A stretch of 64,000 nucleotides of DNA, from NCBI RefSeq assembly GCF_000347635.1, contig NC_020514.1:1364001-1428000 (forward strand), given 5' to 3'. Below, piece by piece: positions 53,307 through 63,390 of the stretch. Made by a program: the position numbers and the translations under genes. The DNA comes from Paraglaciecola psychrophila 170 (GTDB taxonomy: Bacteria > Pseudomonadota > Gammaproteobacteria > Enterobacterales > Alteromonadaceae). Under the pieces are notes generated by a model that saw only the letters and a program-made list of their open reading frames with translations, ran no database searches and was not told where the DNA came from. Position 1 is the stretch's first letter; each line of letters opens with the position of its first letter.

Positions 53307-54317
53307 ATGTTACGAATTGCAATTAATGGTTTTGGTCGTATAGGCCGTAACGTTGTCAGAGCTTTATATGAAAGTGGCCGCAATAGTGACATTCAAATTG
53401 TGGCGATCAATGAGATAGCCGAGCCAAAAGGCATTGCACACTTGCTCAAGTACGACACGTCCCATGGGCGCTTTGGTTTTTCTGTCGATTTACAAGCAAA
53501 ACGTTTGATTGTTGCAGGTGATGAAATTCTGCTGTTGCAGCATGAAAACATTGCTGATCTTCCTTGGGATCAGCTTGATATTGATTTGGTGCTCGAATGT
53601 TCTGGTGTACATAATGATAGAGCATCTGGCCAAGCGCATTTAGATCAAGGTGCTAAAAAGGTGTTGTTTTCGCAACCTTGCGGCTCAGATATGGATGCCA
53701 CCGTCATTTATGGGATCAACGATCATCAATTAAAAGCTGACGACTTAATCGTATCCAGTGGCTCCTGCACTACCAATTGCATTGTGCCGGTGATCCAAGT
53801 GTTAGATAACGCTTTCAACGTGCTAAGCGGAACGATTACTACTATTCATTCCTCGATGCACGACCAACAAGTGATTGATGCATACCATACAGATTTGCGG
53901 CTTACTCGAGCAGCCAGTCAATCGATTATTCCTGTCGATACCAAGTTGGCGATAGGAATAGAGCGGATATTACCTAAATTTGCTGGTAAGTTTGAAGCTA
54001 TAGCGGTGCGAGTACCCACTATCAATGTTACAGCTATGGATTTAAGTGTCACTTTAGAAAAACATGTGTGTATTGATGAAGTGAATCAAGCGTTAAAACA
54101 AGCCCGAGTAGGGCGCTTAGAGGGGATTTTAGACTACACTGAAGAACCTTTAGTGTCGGTTGATTTTAATCACGATCCTCATTCTTGTATAGTAGATGGT
54201 AGTCAAACACGTGTTAGTCACAAACAACTAGCTAAAACTTTAGTCTGGTGTGACAACGAATGGGGTTTTGCTAATAGAATGATTGATAATGCTATTGCCA
54301 TGTTCAGCATCCAATAA
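53307..54317 (+). CDS. epd: erythrose-4-phosphate dehydrogenase
   Basis: GAPDH-family enzyme (336 residues) that oxidises erythrose 4-phosphate toward pyridoxal phosphate synthesis. Rossmann motif [11 protein letters not shown] at the N-terminus and catalytic Cys in [13 protein letters not shown]. The call as Epd rather than GapA rests on the context tkt-epd-pgk-fba and on features such as [20 protein letters not shown], typical of Epd; GAPDH activity cannot be ruled out. Confidence 0.9.
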   Translation: MLRIAINGFGRIGRNVVRALYESGRNSDIQIVAINEIAEPKGIAHLLKYDTSHGRFGFSVDLQAKRLIVAGDEILLLQHENIADLPWDQLDIDLVLECSGVHNDRASGQAHLDQGAKKVLFSQPCGSDMDATVIYGINDHQLKADDLIVSSGSCTTNCIVPVIQVLDNAFNVLSGTITTIHSSMHDQQVIDAYHTDLRLTRAASQSIIPVDTKLAIGIERILPKFAGKFEAIAVRVPTINVTAMDLSVTLEKHVCIDEVNQALKQARVGRLEGILDYTEEPLVSVDFNHDPHSCIVDGSQTRVSHKQLAKTLVWCDNEWGFANRMIDNAIAMFSIQ

Positions 54318-54361
54318 AGCAAGTTAAGCAAAGTAACGAAGTATTATTTACAAGGTAAATT

Positions 54362-55525
54362 ATGTCCATATTGAAGATGACCGAGCTTGATTTAGCCGGT
54401 AAAAGAGTATTAATTCGTCAAGATTTAAACGTGCCGGTAAAAGATGGCGTAGTGACCTCTGATGCGCGTATTCGAGCTTCACTACCGACTATCAAGGCTG
54501 CTTTAAAACAAGGTGCTAAAGTGATGATTATGTCGCATCTAGGTCGCCCTACAGAGGGTGAAACTGCAGCGGAACTTTCATTATTACCGGTAGTAAATTA
54601 TCTAAAAGAAAAAACTGATCTGAACGTACGCCTATCGACAGACTATTTAGATGGTGTAGATGTTAAGGACGGTGAAGTAGTGGTCTTAGAAAACGTGCGA
54701 TTTAATGTTGGCGAAAGTAAAGACGATGAAACCTTAGCTAAAAAATATGCGGCTTTGTGCGATATTTATGTAATGGATGCATTTGGCACTGCCCATCGAG
54801 CTCAGGCTTCTACTCACAGTGTTGGGGTATTTGCGCCAGTTGCATGTGGTGGCCCTTTACTTGTAGGTGAACTTGATGCTTTGGGTAAAGCACTACATAA
54901 TCCAAAACGTCCATTGGTGGCAATAGTCGGCGGTTCAAAAGTATCAACAAAGTTAACGGTATTAGATGCCTTATCTAAAATTGCTGATCAGTTAATAGTC
55001 GGTGGTGGCATTTCAAATACCTTTATTGCTGCCCGAGGCTATAATGTAGGCCGCTCGTTACATGAGGCGAACTTAATCCCAGAAGCGAAGCGTTTAATGG
55101 ACTCCTTAGATATCCCAGAAACGGTGGATGTGCGCGTCGGCAAACATTTTAATGAGTCAGAGCCTGCGGTGATAAAAGATGTCAGCGAAGTGCAAGATGA
55201 CGAAGAAATCATGGACTATGGCCCACAAACAGCTGAAAACGTGGCTGCAATTTTAAAAGGTGCTAAAACTATTCTATGGAATGGTCCTTGTGGTGTTTTT
55301 GAATTTGATAATTTCGCTAAAGGTACTGAAGTGGTAGCGCGAGCTATTGCTGCTAGCGATGCGTTTTCAATAGCGGGTGGCGGTGATACGTTAGCGGCGA
55401 TTGATAAATGGAATTTAAGTGACCAGATTTCATATATTTCTACTGGGGGTGGTGCTTTCCTTGAATTTGTTGAAGGTAAAGAGCTACCTGCTGTGGCAAT
55501 GTTAGAAGCTAGAGCAGCTAAATAG
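54362..55525 (+). CDS. pgk: phosphoglycerate kinase
   Basis: Glycolytic enzyme (387 residues) that transfers phosphate from 1,3-bisphosphoglycerate to ADP. Motifs: [27 protein letters not shown], the hinge GGSKVSTK, and [12 protein letters not shown] with [10 protein letters not shown] near the C-terminus. Complete; 44 bp after epd. Confidence 0.97.
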   Translation: MSILKMTELDLAGKRVLIRQDLNVPVKDGVVTSDARIRASLPTIKAALKQGAKVMIMSHLGRPTEGETAAELSLLPVVNYLKEKTDLNVRLSTDYLDGVDVKDGEVVVLENVRFNVGESKDDETLAKKYAALCDIYVMDAFGTAHRAQASTHSVGVFAPVACGGPLLVGELDALGKALHNPKRPLVAIVGGSKVSTKLTVLDALSKIADQLIVGGGISNTFIAARGYNVGRSLHEANLIPEAKRLMDSLDIPETVDVRVGKHFNESEPAVIKDVSEVQDDEEIMDYGPQTAENVAAILKGAKTILWNGPCGVFEFDNFAKGTEVVARAIAASDAFSIAGGGDTLAAIDKWNLSDQISYISTGGGAFLEFVEGKELPAVAMLEARAAK

Positions 55526-55619
55526 CTAATCGGCACACGAGCTTTACATTATAATACCTTGAACTCTACGAGTCGTTAGACACATCGGCTTACAACACAA
55601 TAAAAAAGGAGTGCTGCAC

Positions 55620-56519
55620 ATGGCAACACAAGCCCAACAAGATATGCTTGCAAAAATTAATAACCAAAATGGATTTATCGCTGCATTAGACCAAAGTGGC
55701 GGCAGTACACCTAAAGCTTTAGGTTTGTATGGTGTAGATGAGTCTGAGTATCAAGGTGATGCAGAAATGTTCGCTAAAGTTCATGAAATGCGCACTCGGA
55801 TTATAACTTCAAGTGTGTTTAACGGCGAACGTGTATTAGGCGCAATTTTGTTTGAAGATACCTTAGATAGAGATATTTTAGGTCAAAGTACCTCTAGCTA
55901 CTTATGGAACGTCAAACAAGTCGTACCTTTCTTGAAAGTAGACAAAGGCTTAGAAGCGGAAATTAATGGTACACAGTTGTTAAAAGCGATGCCTGACTTA
56001 GATAATTTATTAGCCAAGGCCAACGCACAAAATGTGTTTGGAACCAAAATGCGTTCTGTGGTTAAGCTGGCAAATTCACAAGGTGTTGAAGCGGTGATTG
56101 CACAGCAATTTGCAGTCGCTAAACAAATTTTAGCTGCTGGCCTTATGCCAATTATTGAGCCTGAAGTGGATATTCACAGCCCTGAAAAAGCGGCAGCTGA
56201 AGCCTTACTTAAAGCGTCAATCCTTAAACAGTTGGATGATTTAGCGGCCAATCAGCAAGTGATGTTAAAATTAACGTTGCCAGAGACTGCTAACCTCTAC
56301 CAAGACTTAGTTAATCATCCTAAAGTGTTAAAGGTTGTAGCATTATCTGGCGGTTATTCAAGAGATGAAGCTAACAGCAGATTGACAGAAAATAATGGCA
56401 TGATTGCTAGTTTCTCCCGTGCACTTTCCGAAGGTCTGAGTGCCAAACAAAGTGATGCTGAATTCGACGCAACGATGGATTCGTCTATCGAAAGTATTTA
56501 TCAAGCTTCTAAAAGTTAG
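55620..56519 (+). CDS. class I fructose-bisphosphate aldolase
   Basis: A 299-residue metal-independent aldolase of the bacterial class I (Staphylococcus Fda-like) type, cleaving fructose 1,6-bisphosphate. Conserved patches: GFIAALDQSGGSTPKALGLYG at the start, FEDTLDRDI, IIEPEVDIHSP with catalytic Glu, and VMLKLTLPE with the Schiff-base Lys. Gammaproteobacteria more often have the class II enzyme (FbaA) after pgk, so the class I version here is worth noting. The ATG at 55620 has AAGGAG at 8 bp; a GTG 9 bp earlier overlaps that site. Confidence 0.94.
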   Translation: MATQAQQDMLAKINNQNGFIAALDQSGGSTPKALGLYGVDESEYQGDAEMFAKVHEMRTRIITSSVFNGERVLGAILFEDTLDRDILGQSTSSYLWNVKQVVPFLKVDKGLEAEINGTQLLKAMPDLDNLLAKANAQNVFGTKMRSVVKLANSQGVEAVIAQQFAVAKQILAAGLMPIIEPEVDIHSPEKAAAEALLKASILKQLDDLAANQQVMLKLTLPETANLYQDLVNHPKVLKVVALSGGYSRDEANSRLTENNGMIASFSRALSEGLSAKQSDAEFDATMDSSIESIYQASKS

Positions 56520-56536
56520 TTATATTTCATAATAAA

Positions 56537-56568
56537 AGCGGTCGGGTGTATGCCCGACTTTTTTTTGC
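56537..56568 (+). terminator. rho-independent terminator of the glycolytic operon
   Basis: GTCGGG-TGTATG-CCCGAC hairpin at 56541-56558 followed by ten bases that are nearly all T. Confidence 0.88.
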
Positions 56569-56634
56569 TCGGAAGATTGAGTTGATTAGGCTATTATTTA
56601 TTTTTTGACCTTCACTGGACGAGAACTGTTTAAG

Positions 56635-56973
56635 ATGACCCACGATTTGCCACTACCTCTTTATAAAAAACTAACGGTGACATTTAGAGTTGAACCCGGA
56701 TGTTTGGGCCCTGATGGTATTGAGCATATTGAAGGTTTTTGTAAGTTTGCCAAAAAAGAAGTGGCCAGACTAGACTCAGATTTTGTGCGCTGGGTCATCA
56801 CTCCCCGTTATGATAAAACACTGCTCGAAACAGAATATAAAACTAACAATAAACGTCTCGATCATGACAAAGCTGAAAAATACCTAAGGGTATTTGGTAA
56901 AGAACTTGATGATTTTGAAGAACATTTGCAAGACAAATTATCGTTATTAATTGATCAATATCTTGGTCGTTAA
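56635..56973 (+). CDS. conserved-looking hypothetical protein
   Basis: A 112-residue soluble protein (LPLYKKLTVTFRVEPGCLGPDG at the N-terminus, a charged helical C-terminus ending LLIDQYLGR). The first part looks like a beta strand-rich domain with one Cys in EPGCLGPDG and one in EGFCKF. No family assigned. The ATG at 56635 is preferred over a TTG at 56605, although neither has a strong ribosome site. It lies after the fba terminator, alone. Confidence 0.65.
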   Translation: MTHDLPLPLYKKLTVTFRVEPGCLGPDGIEHIEGFCKFAKKEVARLDSDFVRWVITPRYDKTLLETEYKTNNKRLDHDKAEKYLRVFGKELDDFEEHLQDKLSLLIDQYLGR

Positions 56974-57188
56974 GGACAAACTAATTTTAATCAATCACTA
57001 CTCACAGGTACGGCAACCTTCACCTTTTTTAGTTAGTCACAAGGTTAGTTTTCACAAAATCACCACGAAAAGTAAGAAGATTGCTTCATTGCCGGTCTAT
57101 GCAATTGAACTGATATTATAAGCAGTTTACATTGTTAGTATATTCTGTGTTTAAGACTGCTTAGTTTACCCGAGGAAATAATCACCCA

Positions 57189-58232
57189 ATGCATGATGAA
57201 GTGAAAAACTATTATGGACGAGTGTTGCAAAAGTCTGCTGACCTGCAAACAGATGCCTGCTCGACTGAAGAGGTGATGCCCGAGTTTGTGAAGCGCGTAC
57301 TGTCCAATATTCATGATGAAGTGTTGATCCGTTATTACGGCTGTGGGTTAGTGTTACCGCAAGAACTTACTGGAAAACGCATCCTCGATCTTGGCTGTGG
57401 TGCTGGTCGTGATTGTTATGCTTTGGCGCAATTGGTAGGTGAAGAAGGCGAAGTTGTGGGGGTTGATATGACCGATGAACAACTTGCGGTGGCTGAGCGC
57501 CATGTTGAGTATCACCGTGAAAAATTTGGTTATCAACGTGCCAATACTCAATTTAAAAAAGGTTATATTGAACGTTTAGATGAGTTGAATTTAGCCGATA
57601 ACAGCTTCGATATTATTGTATCTAATTGCGTTATTAACTTATCACCAGATAAAGAAAATGTGTTAAAAGAAGCTTACCGAGTATTAAAGCCTGGCGGCGA
57701 AGTGTATTTTTCTGATGTTTATTCCAGCCGTCGTATTCCCAGCTATTTAGTCAATGATCCGGTACTGTACGGTGAATGTTTGACAGGTGCTTTGTATTGG
57801 AATGACTTTCATAACCTAGCTAAACAAGTCGGATTTTTAGATCCCCGACTTGTCAAAGATCGCCCTTTGGGGATTAATAATCCTGAGGTCTTAGCCCGTG
57901 TTAGCCATATTGATTTTTATTCTGCGACTTACCGACTGTTTAAAATTGATAGCTTAGAAAGTCACTGTGAAGACTATGGTCAGGCAGTGATATACAACGG
58001 AGGGATTGAACATCATCCAGAACGTTTTGTATTAGATAAACACCATCAGATTGATAAAAATAAAGTGTTTCCTGTGTGTGGTAATACCTGGCGTATTTTA
58101 CAAGACTCGAGATTTAAGCCTTATTTTCAATTTATCGGAAACTTTGATCAACATTTTGGTATTTATGCTGGCTGTGGCACACCACTACCTTTTAATCTTG
58201 ACAGCGAATCCAGTATTGCTGGGTGTTGCTAA
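57189..58232 (+). CDS. arsM: arsenite methyltransferase, AS3MT type
   Basis: SAM-dependent methyltransferase (347 residues) that adds methyl groups to trivalent arsenic. The SAM motif is ILDLGCGAGRDCY. All four cysteines of the animal AS3MT enzyme are kept in context: Cys24 (LQTDAC), Cys52 (RYYGCGL), Cys147 (VSNCVINLSPDK) and Cys197 (YGECLTGALYW). The C-terminal half also follows AS3MT (SATYRLFKI, VIYNGGIEHHPE) and the end is rich in Cys (AGCC). Its last base overlaps the start of the radical SAM gene, so the two are co-translated. The sequence is closer to the eukaryotic type than to short bacterial ArsM, from memory of the human sequence. Confidence 0.92.
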   Translation: MHDEVKNYYGRVLQKSADLQTDACSTEEVMPEFVKRVLSNIHDEVLIRYYGCGLVLPQELTGKRILDLGCGAGRDCYALAQLVGEEGEVVGVDMTDEQLAVAERHVEYHREKFGYQRANTQFKKGYIERLDELNLADNSFDIIVSNCVINLSPDKENVLKEAYRVLKPGGEVYFSDVYSSRRIPSYLVNDPVLYGECLTGALYWNDFHNLAKQVGFLDPRLVKDRPLGINNPEVLARVSHIDFYSATYRLFKIDSLESHCEDYGQAVIYNGGIEHHPERFVLDKHHQIDKNKVFPVCGNTWRILQDSRFKPYFQFIGNFDQHFGIYAGCGTPLPFNLDSESSIAGCC

Positions 58233-59170
58233 TGGACATTCATGCTTCCAAGTCTGTGTTGACTTCCCCGCAAAATGATACTTGGCTAGTCACACCCAAT
58301 GGTAAACCTAGGGGCTATATTTATACTCATGCACTTAAAGAGCTTTGGTTTCATACAGGTACTCGTTGCAATTTAGCCTGCGATTTCTGTCTAGAAGGCT
58401 CGTCACCCAGTGATAAAAGGCTGCAATCCCCTAAACTCGAAGACATTACCCCCTATATTGATGAAGCATTAGCACTAGGTACTGAGCAGTTCTCTTTTAC
58501 TGGCGGCGAACCTATGCTGATCAAAGATATGGTAGTAATATTAAAATATGCGTCTCGGTATAAACCTTGTATGGTGCTAACAAATGGCACGGCACCATTG
58601 CTCAAAAGGTTAGCGGCGTTAATTGCATTGGGTACCACCCAGCACCCTATTGCTTTTCGGATCAGTTTGGACTCACCTGATGCTAAGACTCACAACGCAG
58701 GAAGAGGTAAAGGACAATTTGAAGAGGCGCTGGTGGGAATGCGCAAATTGCATCAAGCAGGCTTCCCTGTTTCTGTCGCCAGACATATGAAAAAAGATGA
58801 AGAGCTTGAACAAGTTATTGGGCAATACCAAGCGGTGTTTAAGCTAAATGGTTTGCCTGAGGATATCAATATGGTGGCCTTTCCCGACTTTTTACCACCA
58901 GGATCATTACCTAATGTACCGCACATTACCGAACATTGTATGACCACTTATCAAACCGAAGAGCAACGGCAAGCTTTTATGTGCGCTAGCTCGCGGATGA
59001 TTATCAAAAAAGACGGTAAAATGCAGGTATATGCCTGCACTTTGGTGGATGATGATCAAGACTATGACTTAGGTGCAAACCTGACCGCTAGTTTAGAGCG
59101 TAAAATCAGCATGAAGCACCACAGGTGCTACAGCTGTTTTGCCTTTGGCGCAAGCTGTAGTGAAATGTAA
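58232..59170 (+). CDS. radical SAM protein linked to arsM
   Basis: A 312-residue radical SAM enzyme. The cluster motif is C-x3-C-x2-C in TRCNLACDFCLEG, followed by the GGE motif in SFTGGEPMLI and LDSPDAKTHN with a conserved Asp. The C-terminal part has cysteines in FMCASSRM, VYACTLVDD and HRCYSCFAFGASC, a SPASM-like auxiliary cluster region. It starts one base inside the arsM stop (TAATG). It is not the usual ArsS type by motif (ArsS has a different Cys-rich tail), so the reaction is unknown; modification of a methylated arsenical is a reasonable guess from the coupling. Confidence 0.8.
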   Translation: MDIHASKSVLTSPQNDTWLVTPNGKPRGYIYTHALKELWFHTGTRCNLACDFCLEGSSPSDKRLQSPKLEDITPYIDEALALGTEQFSFTGGEPMLIKDMVVILKYASRYKPCMVLTNGTAPLLKRLAALIALGTTQHPIAFRISLDSPDAKTHNAGRGKGQFEEALVGMRKLHQAGFPVSVARHMKKDEELEQVIGQYQAVFKLNGLPEDINMVAFPDFLPPGSLPNVPHITEHCMTTYQTEEQRQAFMCASSRMIIKKDGKMQVYACTLVDDDQDYDLGANLTASLERKISMKHHRCYSCFAFGASCSEM

Positions 59171-59194
59171 GTGAGGCCAAGAGCTTAACAGCAC

Positions 59195-60736
59195 TTATTC
59201 ATAGCTTAACTTAAGCCCTAATTCTTGAATATAAACACTCTCACGCTCTATATCCGCACTGAATACTGGCTTTTGCTCAAGCCATCCATTTGGGAATTGA
59301 ATGGTTAATTTATCGCCTTCAGCTTTTAGCAATATTTCAGGTAAAATATCATCTTGACGTTTTATGTTAAGTAGCACTCCCAAGCGTAATAAGACTATAA
59401 GCTTATACACTTGCTCTTGAGCTAAAAGGGTGAATTCTGGAATTTCTGCCACTTTAATTTTTTTACGATAAAAGCGAGTTAAAGTAGCCAGTAAATTTTG
59501 TTGTTCCTGTCCAAATCCAGGTAATTCGATATTTTGCAATATATAACCTGAATGGCGCTGAATGCCACGGGTATTAATTTGTAAACCCACCTCATGTAAT
59601 AAGGCAGACCAAGCCAGCATGTTTTTCAGCTCTTCATTGTCTATGTTCCATGCTTTTTTGCACTGCTGATGCAATTCCATGGTCGTAGCCAGCACACGTT
59701 TGGCTTGTTCCACGTCGACGTCATAACGGGTAGCTAAACTTTCAGCACTGCGCTGCCTGATGTCAGGATGGGTTAGATGCGCTCCCATTTCATATAAAAC
59801 ACCTTCACGCAGCGCATCTTGAGAATATTCCATTTCCTGAATATCCAAGTTTTTGAACGCGGCAATTAAAATTGCCAAACCAGCTGCAAATACTGGGCGG
59901 CGGTCATCTGTCAGACCTTGTATCTGTAAATCTTTGCTATTGCCAGCTACACAGCACAAGTCCATCAATGTGAGCAAATCAGTCAGGCACACATGGTTTT
60001 CTCTATTAGTACTATCGAGTTGAGCTGCGAGCTCGATAATAATTTTAATCGTGCCTGAAGTTCCAATACAAGTATTCCAGCCTATCTGTTTATATTTTTT
60101 ATCAATCATCTCCAATTCTTGTTGAGCACAGGTAATGGCCCTATTAAACGCTTTATGTTTGAGTTCACCTTGTTTAAAAAAACGATTGGTATAACTCACA
60201 CAGCCCATTTGTAGGCTGCGTAATACATTTGTATTAAATCCCTCTCCGATAATAAACTCAGTGGAGCCACCGCCAATATCGATTACAAGGCGTTGGCCTT
60301 CTTGATGATTGGTGTGGGCGACGCCCTGATAAATAAGCCGCGCTTCTTCTGCTCCTGATATGATCTCAATAGGAAAAGGAAATATCTTTTTAGCGGCTCT
60401 CAAAAACTCTTTTGCATTGCTGGCTTTTCTCAGCGCATGGGTGGCAACCACTCTTACGCAATGCGGCTCAAAACCTTGAAGGCTTTCCGCTATTACCTCT
60501 AAGGTATCTAAGCCACGCTGCATGGCTTCTTCAGATAAAACGCCGTTTGTACCTAAACCATCTCCAAGGCGCACTTTTTGTTTAACTCGGTGCAATATCT
60601 GTACTGAGCCTGCAACAATCCGTGCAACGACTAGGTGAAAACTATTCGACCCAATATCTAACGCGGCGACCTTGCTACTGTCTCTTATTTCTACGTTATC
60701 GAAGGTCGTATTAAGTACAGTCTTAGTGTTAGACAT
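59195..60736 (-). CDS. ppx: exopolyphosphatase
   Basis: Ppx/GppA family enzyme (513 residues) that removes phosphate from polyphosphate ends. The ASKHA fold shows VAALDIGSNSFHLVVARI (phosphate 1 loop), SGAEEARLIYQGVAHT, DIGGGSTEFIIGE (phosphate 2) and a C-terminal HD-like helical domain (LLHEVGLQIN). It overlaps the end of ppk by 8 bp and is coupled to it. The Ppx rather than GppA call rests on length and on the pairing with ppk. Confidence 0.93.
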   Translation of the reverse strand: MSNTKTVLNTTFDNVEIRDSSKVAALDIGSNSFHLVVARIVAGSVQILHRVKQKVRLGDGLGTNGVLSEEAMQRGLDTLEVIAESLQGFEPHCVRVVATHALRKASNAKEFLRAAKKIFPFPIEIISGAEEARLIYQGVAHTNHQEGQRLVIDIGGGSTEFIIGEGFNTNVLRSLQMGCVSYTNRFFKQGELKHKAFNRAITCAQQELEMIDKKYKQIGWNTCIGTSGTIKIIIELAAQLDSTNRENHVCLTDLLTLMDLCCVAGNSKDLQIQGLTDDRRPVFAAGLAILIAAFKNLDIQEMEYSQDALREGVLYEMGAHLTHPDIRQRSAESLATRYDVDVEQAKRVLATTMELHQQCKKAWNIDNEELKNMLAWSALLHEVGLQINTRGIQRHSGYILQNIELPGFGQEQQNLLATLTRFYRKKIKVAEIPEFTLLAQEQVYKLIVLLRLGVLLNIKRQDDILPEILLKAEGDKLTIQFPNGWLEQKPVFSADIERESVYIQELGLKLSYE

Positions 60737-62810
60737 TTTTATCCTTTTCTACTGCTTTTAAATAACGATAAATTTCAGTTTGTGAGCGCAGGTTTTTACG
60801 ATTTCCTCTGGTCACGTAATGATTGGTTTGTTGTTTGTCTATTACGCGGGCTTTAAGTGTGTCATTAAATTGGATGTGCAATATATCCATAATTCTGTGT
60901 TTAAGATCTTCGTCGTAGATAGGGCAGCCCACTTCAATACGAAAATCCATGTTACGAGTCATCCAGTCTGCAGAAGAAATAAACATTTTTGTGTCTCCCG
61001 CATTTTCAAATACCATCACCCTTGGATGTTCTAAAAATCGGTCAACAACACTGATCACACTAATATTCTCGCTTAAACCTTTGACCCCAGGTACTAAAGA
61101 ACACATACCCCGGATAATCGCTTTTATTATGACGCCAGCCTGACTGGCTTTATATAAATCATCTATCAATAATTTGTCATCTAAATTGTTGATTTTTAAT
61201 GTTATTTCAGCTTTCAGTCCTTCATTAGCATTTTGTATTTCTTGTCGTACCAAGGCTTGAATTTTGGTTCGAGCGTTGAGAGGTGACACTTGTAAATGCT
61301 GAAATTTTTGTCTTCTGTAGGGTTGTTGAATAAAGGTAAAAACCGCCTCAGCTTCATTAGCGAGTTCTTGGTTACGGGTAAATAGACTAAAGTCAGTATA
61401 AATCTTTGCAGTTTTTTCGTTGAAATTACCGGTACCAAAATGGGCATAGTTGATTAACTGCCCTTTTTCTTCGCGGGTGACGACACACAATTTACTGTGA
61501 ATTTTTAACGCGTGCATACCAAAGACCACTTGCACACCGGCGTCGGTCATTTTTTTAGACCATTGGATATTTGCTTCTTCATCAAACCTTGCGCGTAGCT
61601 CAACTACCACCGTTACCTTTTTGCCATTATCTACCGCATCAATTAATGAGCTGATGACTCTGGATTGGCTTGCGACGCGATATATATTTAAGCGTATATG
61701 TTTCACACTGGGATCAAACGCCGCTTGGCGAATAAACTCAGTGACATGTAAAAAACGGTGATAAGGGTAATGCAGCAGGATATCTTTAGCGGTAATCGCA
61801 TCAAATACGGTGTCGTAGTCAGAAAAATCTTTAGAGGTTAGCGCGGGTAGTTCTTGGTTTTCTAAATAAGTACGGCCCACATTTGGAAATCCAATAAAAT
61901 CCTTAAAGTTACGATACGGACCACTAGAAATAAGACTGTCGAAGGAAGATATTTTTAAGCGTTTCTTTAAATCCTTAAGCATGTCGCTGGGCATTCTGCT
62001 GTCGTGCACTACACGCACAGGCTCTGCAATCAGCCTTTGTTTCATGCTTTCTGACATTTTATCGACATAACTTTCATCTATTTCATCATTAAGAGAATAC
62101 TCTGAGTCTCGCGTCATTTTAAAAGAGAACGCCTCTAAGGTGTCAAACTCAATAAACCCCTTGAAAATACTCTCCAAGTTCAACCGAATAATGTCATCCA
62201 ATAATATGATGTACTTCTTTTTACGGCTTTTTTCTGGCGGTATCACCACAAACCGTGACATGTTTTGGCTCGGCACTTCAATAGTTGCGTAAGCAATGGC
62301 TTTATCATCTTTGTGAATGCCTACATAAAGGTAGGTAGCAAAGTCATTTAATCTGGAGAGCAACTTCACTTTTTTGTTGAGTAATACCGGAGCGATGTGG
62401 CGTAAAATTTTATTCTTGAAATAATGACTTAACCACTGGGTGTGGTAGTCGTTGAGATCTTCTTCGCCAAGTAAAAATATATTATATCTGGCCAAACCTT
62501 TCACCACATTGGAATGAATCCGATCAAAATCTTTGGTCATACCCAAAACTTTTTTCTGGATCCTTTCCATCAACAATTTGGTTAATTCGGCTTCTTCCAG
62601 TTCGCCTTCATTCAAATGGATATATATTTTGCGTTTTACATCAGCGACTCGAACGCGATAAAACTCATCCATATTGTTTGAATAAATTCCCAAGAATCGA
62701 ATACGTTCAATGATGGGATTATTGATATCGGCTGCTTCTTGTAACACCCGTTGATTAAAAGAAAGCCAACTGAGTTCTTTAGGGTAATAAATATTTGGGG
62801 TATTTGGCAT
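60729..62810 (-). CDS. ppk: polyphosphate kinase 1
   Basis: Makes polyphosphate from ATP at the inner membrane; 693 residues, usual length. N-terminal LSWLSFNQRVLQEA, PYHRFLHVTEFIRQAAFDP, the phosphorylated His in MHALKIHSKLC and the second HxK-like site in FLEHPRVMVFENAGDTKMFISSADWM match the two catalytic His of PPK1. A Pho-box-like direct repeat lies 47-64 bp before the ATG, so PhoB control under phosphate starvation is likely. Confidence 0.96.
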   Translation of the reverse strand: MPNTPNIYYPKELSWLSFNQRVLQEAADINNPIIERIRFLGIYSNNMDEFYRVRVADVKRKIYIHLNEGELEEAELTKLLMERIQKKVLGMTKDFDRIHSNVVKGLARYNIFLLGEEDLNDYHTQWLSHYFKNKILRHIAPVLLNKKVKLLSRLNDFATYLYVGIHKDDKAIAYATIEVPSQNMSRFVVIPPEKSRKKKYIILLDDIIRLNLESIFKGFIEFDTLEAFSFKMTRDSEYSLNDEIDESYVDKMSESMKQRLIAEPVRVVHDSRMPSDMLKDLKKRLKISSFDSLISSGPYRNFKDFIGFPNVGRTYLENQELPALTSKDFSDYDTVFDAITAKDILLHYPYHRFLHVTEFIRQAAFDPSVKHIRLNIYRVASQSRVISSLIDAVDNGKKVTVVVELRARFDEEANIQWSKKMTDAGVQVVFGMHALKIHSKLCVVTREEKGQLINYAHFGTGNFNEKTAKIYTDFSLFTRNQELANEAEAVFTFIQQPYRRQKFQHLQVSPLNARTKIQALVRQEIQNANEGLKAEITLKINNLDDKLLIDDLYKASQAGVIIKAIIRGMCSLVPGVKGLSENISVISVVDRFLEHPRVMVFENAGDTKMFISSADWMTRNMDFRIEVGCPIYDEDLKHRIMDILHIQFNDTLKARVIDKQQTNHYVTRGNRKNLRSQTEIYRYLKAVEKDKNV

Positions 62811-62856
62811 ACATCACTCATAAGATATTTAACGTTATCAATCGTCTATTGCTAAT

Positions 62857-62874
62857 ATGACAATTTGATGACAA
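62857..62874 (-). promoter_or_regulatory. Pho-box-like repeat upstream of ppk
   Basis: On the minus strand TTGTCAT-CAAA-TTGTCAT: two perfect 7-bp direct repeats separated by 4 bp, the layout of a PhoB box (CTGTCAT-N4-CTGTCAT). It lies 47 bp before the ppk ATG. Confidence 0.75.
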
Positions 62875-62886
62875 CAGCCGTTTAGT

Positions 62887-63390
62887 TTACTGGATTTCAA
62901 CATCTACCATTAAATCGTTTGCTACGCCCTCTAGCCTTTCTCGTAACGTCTCGAAATCAAAATCAGCAGCAACAGTAATGGTGGCTTTAGCTTTAAATAA
63001 TGTGCCCCCCCAATTAGGTGCAGTTTCGAGGAACGAATCAAATTTAACTATGTTCAGATTAAATTGACTTAATATCTGCGTTAACTCTTGCACAATCCCT
63101 GCTTTATCGTTGCCCATAATATCAATCTGTACGCTTTGTTGCTCTGCAGTGGGCTCAGTAATTCCAGGCAGTAGATGTATTTTTAGATCGGGATGTTCTG
63201 ATAAAAGTGCGATAAGTGCTTGGTGATTTTCTAGGGGTAAATCTACTTGCACAAAACCTGCGAAATGCCCTGCCATATGTGAAAAGTTACTGCCTAACCA
63301 GTTGCCTCCCAGGTCATAAACCGTTTTGGCTAAATCACTTATTAATCCAGGTTTGTCCTTTCCAACTAAAGTAAATATCATGGGTTTCAT
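62887..63390 (-). CDS. GcvR-like ACT-domain regulator
   Basis: A 167-residue protein made of two ACT domains (DKPGLISDLAKTVYDLGGNWLGSNF and NDKAGIVQELTQILSQFNLNIVKF), like glycine cleavage system repressor GcvR of E. coli. GcvR binds glycine and blocks activation by GcvA, not DNA. No gcv genes are near, so the role is by family alone. The ATG at 63390 is the only good start. Confidence 0.82.
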   Translation of the reverse strand: MKPMIFTLVGKDKPGLISDLAKTVYDLGGNWLGSNFSHMAGHFAGFVQVDLPLENHQALIALLSEHPDLKIHLLPGITEPTAEQQSVQIDIMGNDKAGIVQELTQILSQFNLNIVKFDSFLETAPNWGGTLFKAKATITVAADFDFETLRERLEGVANDLMVDVEIQ

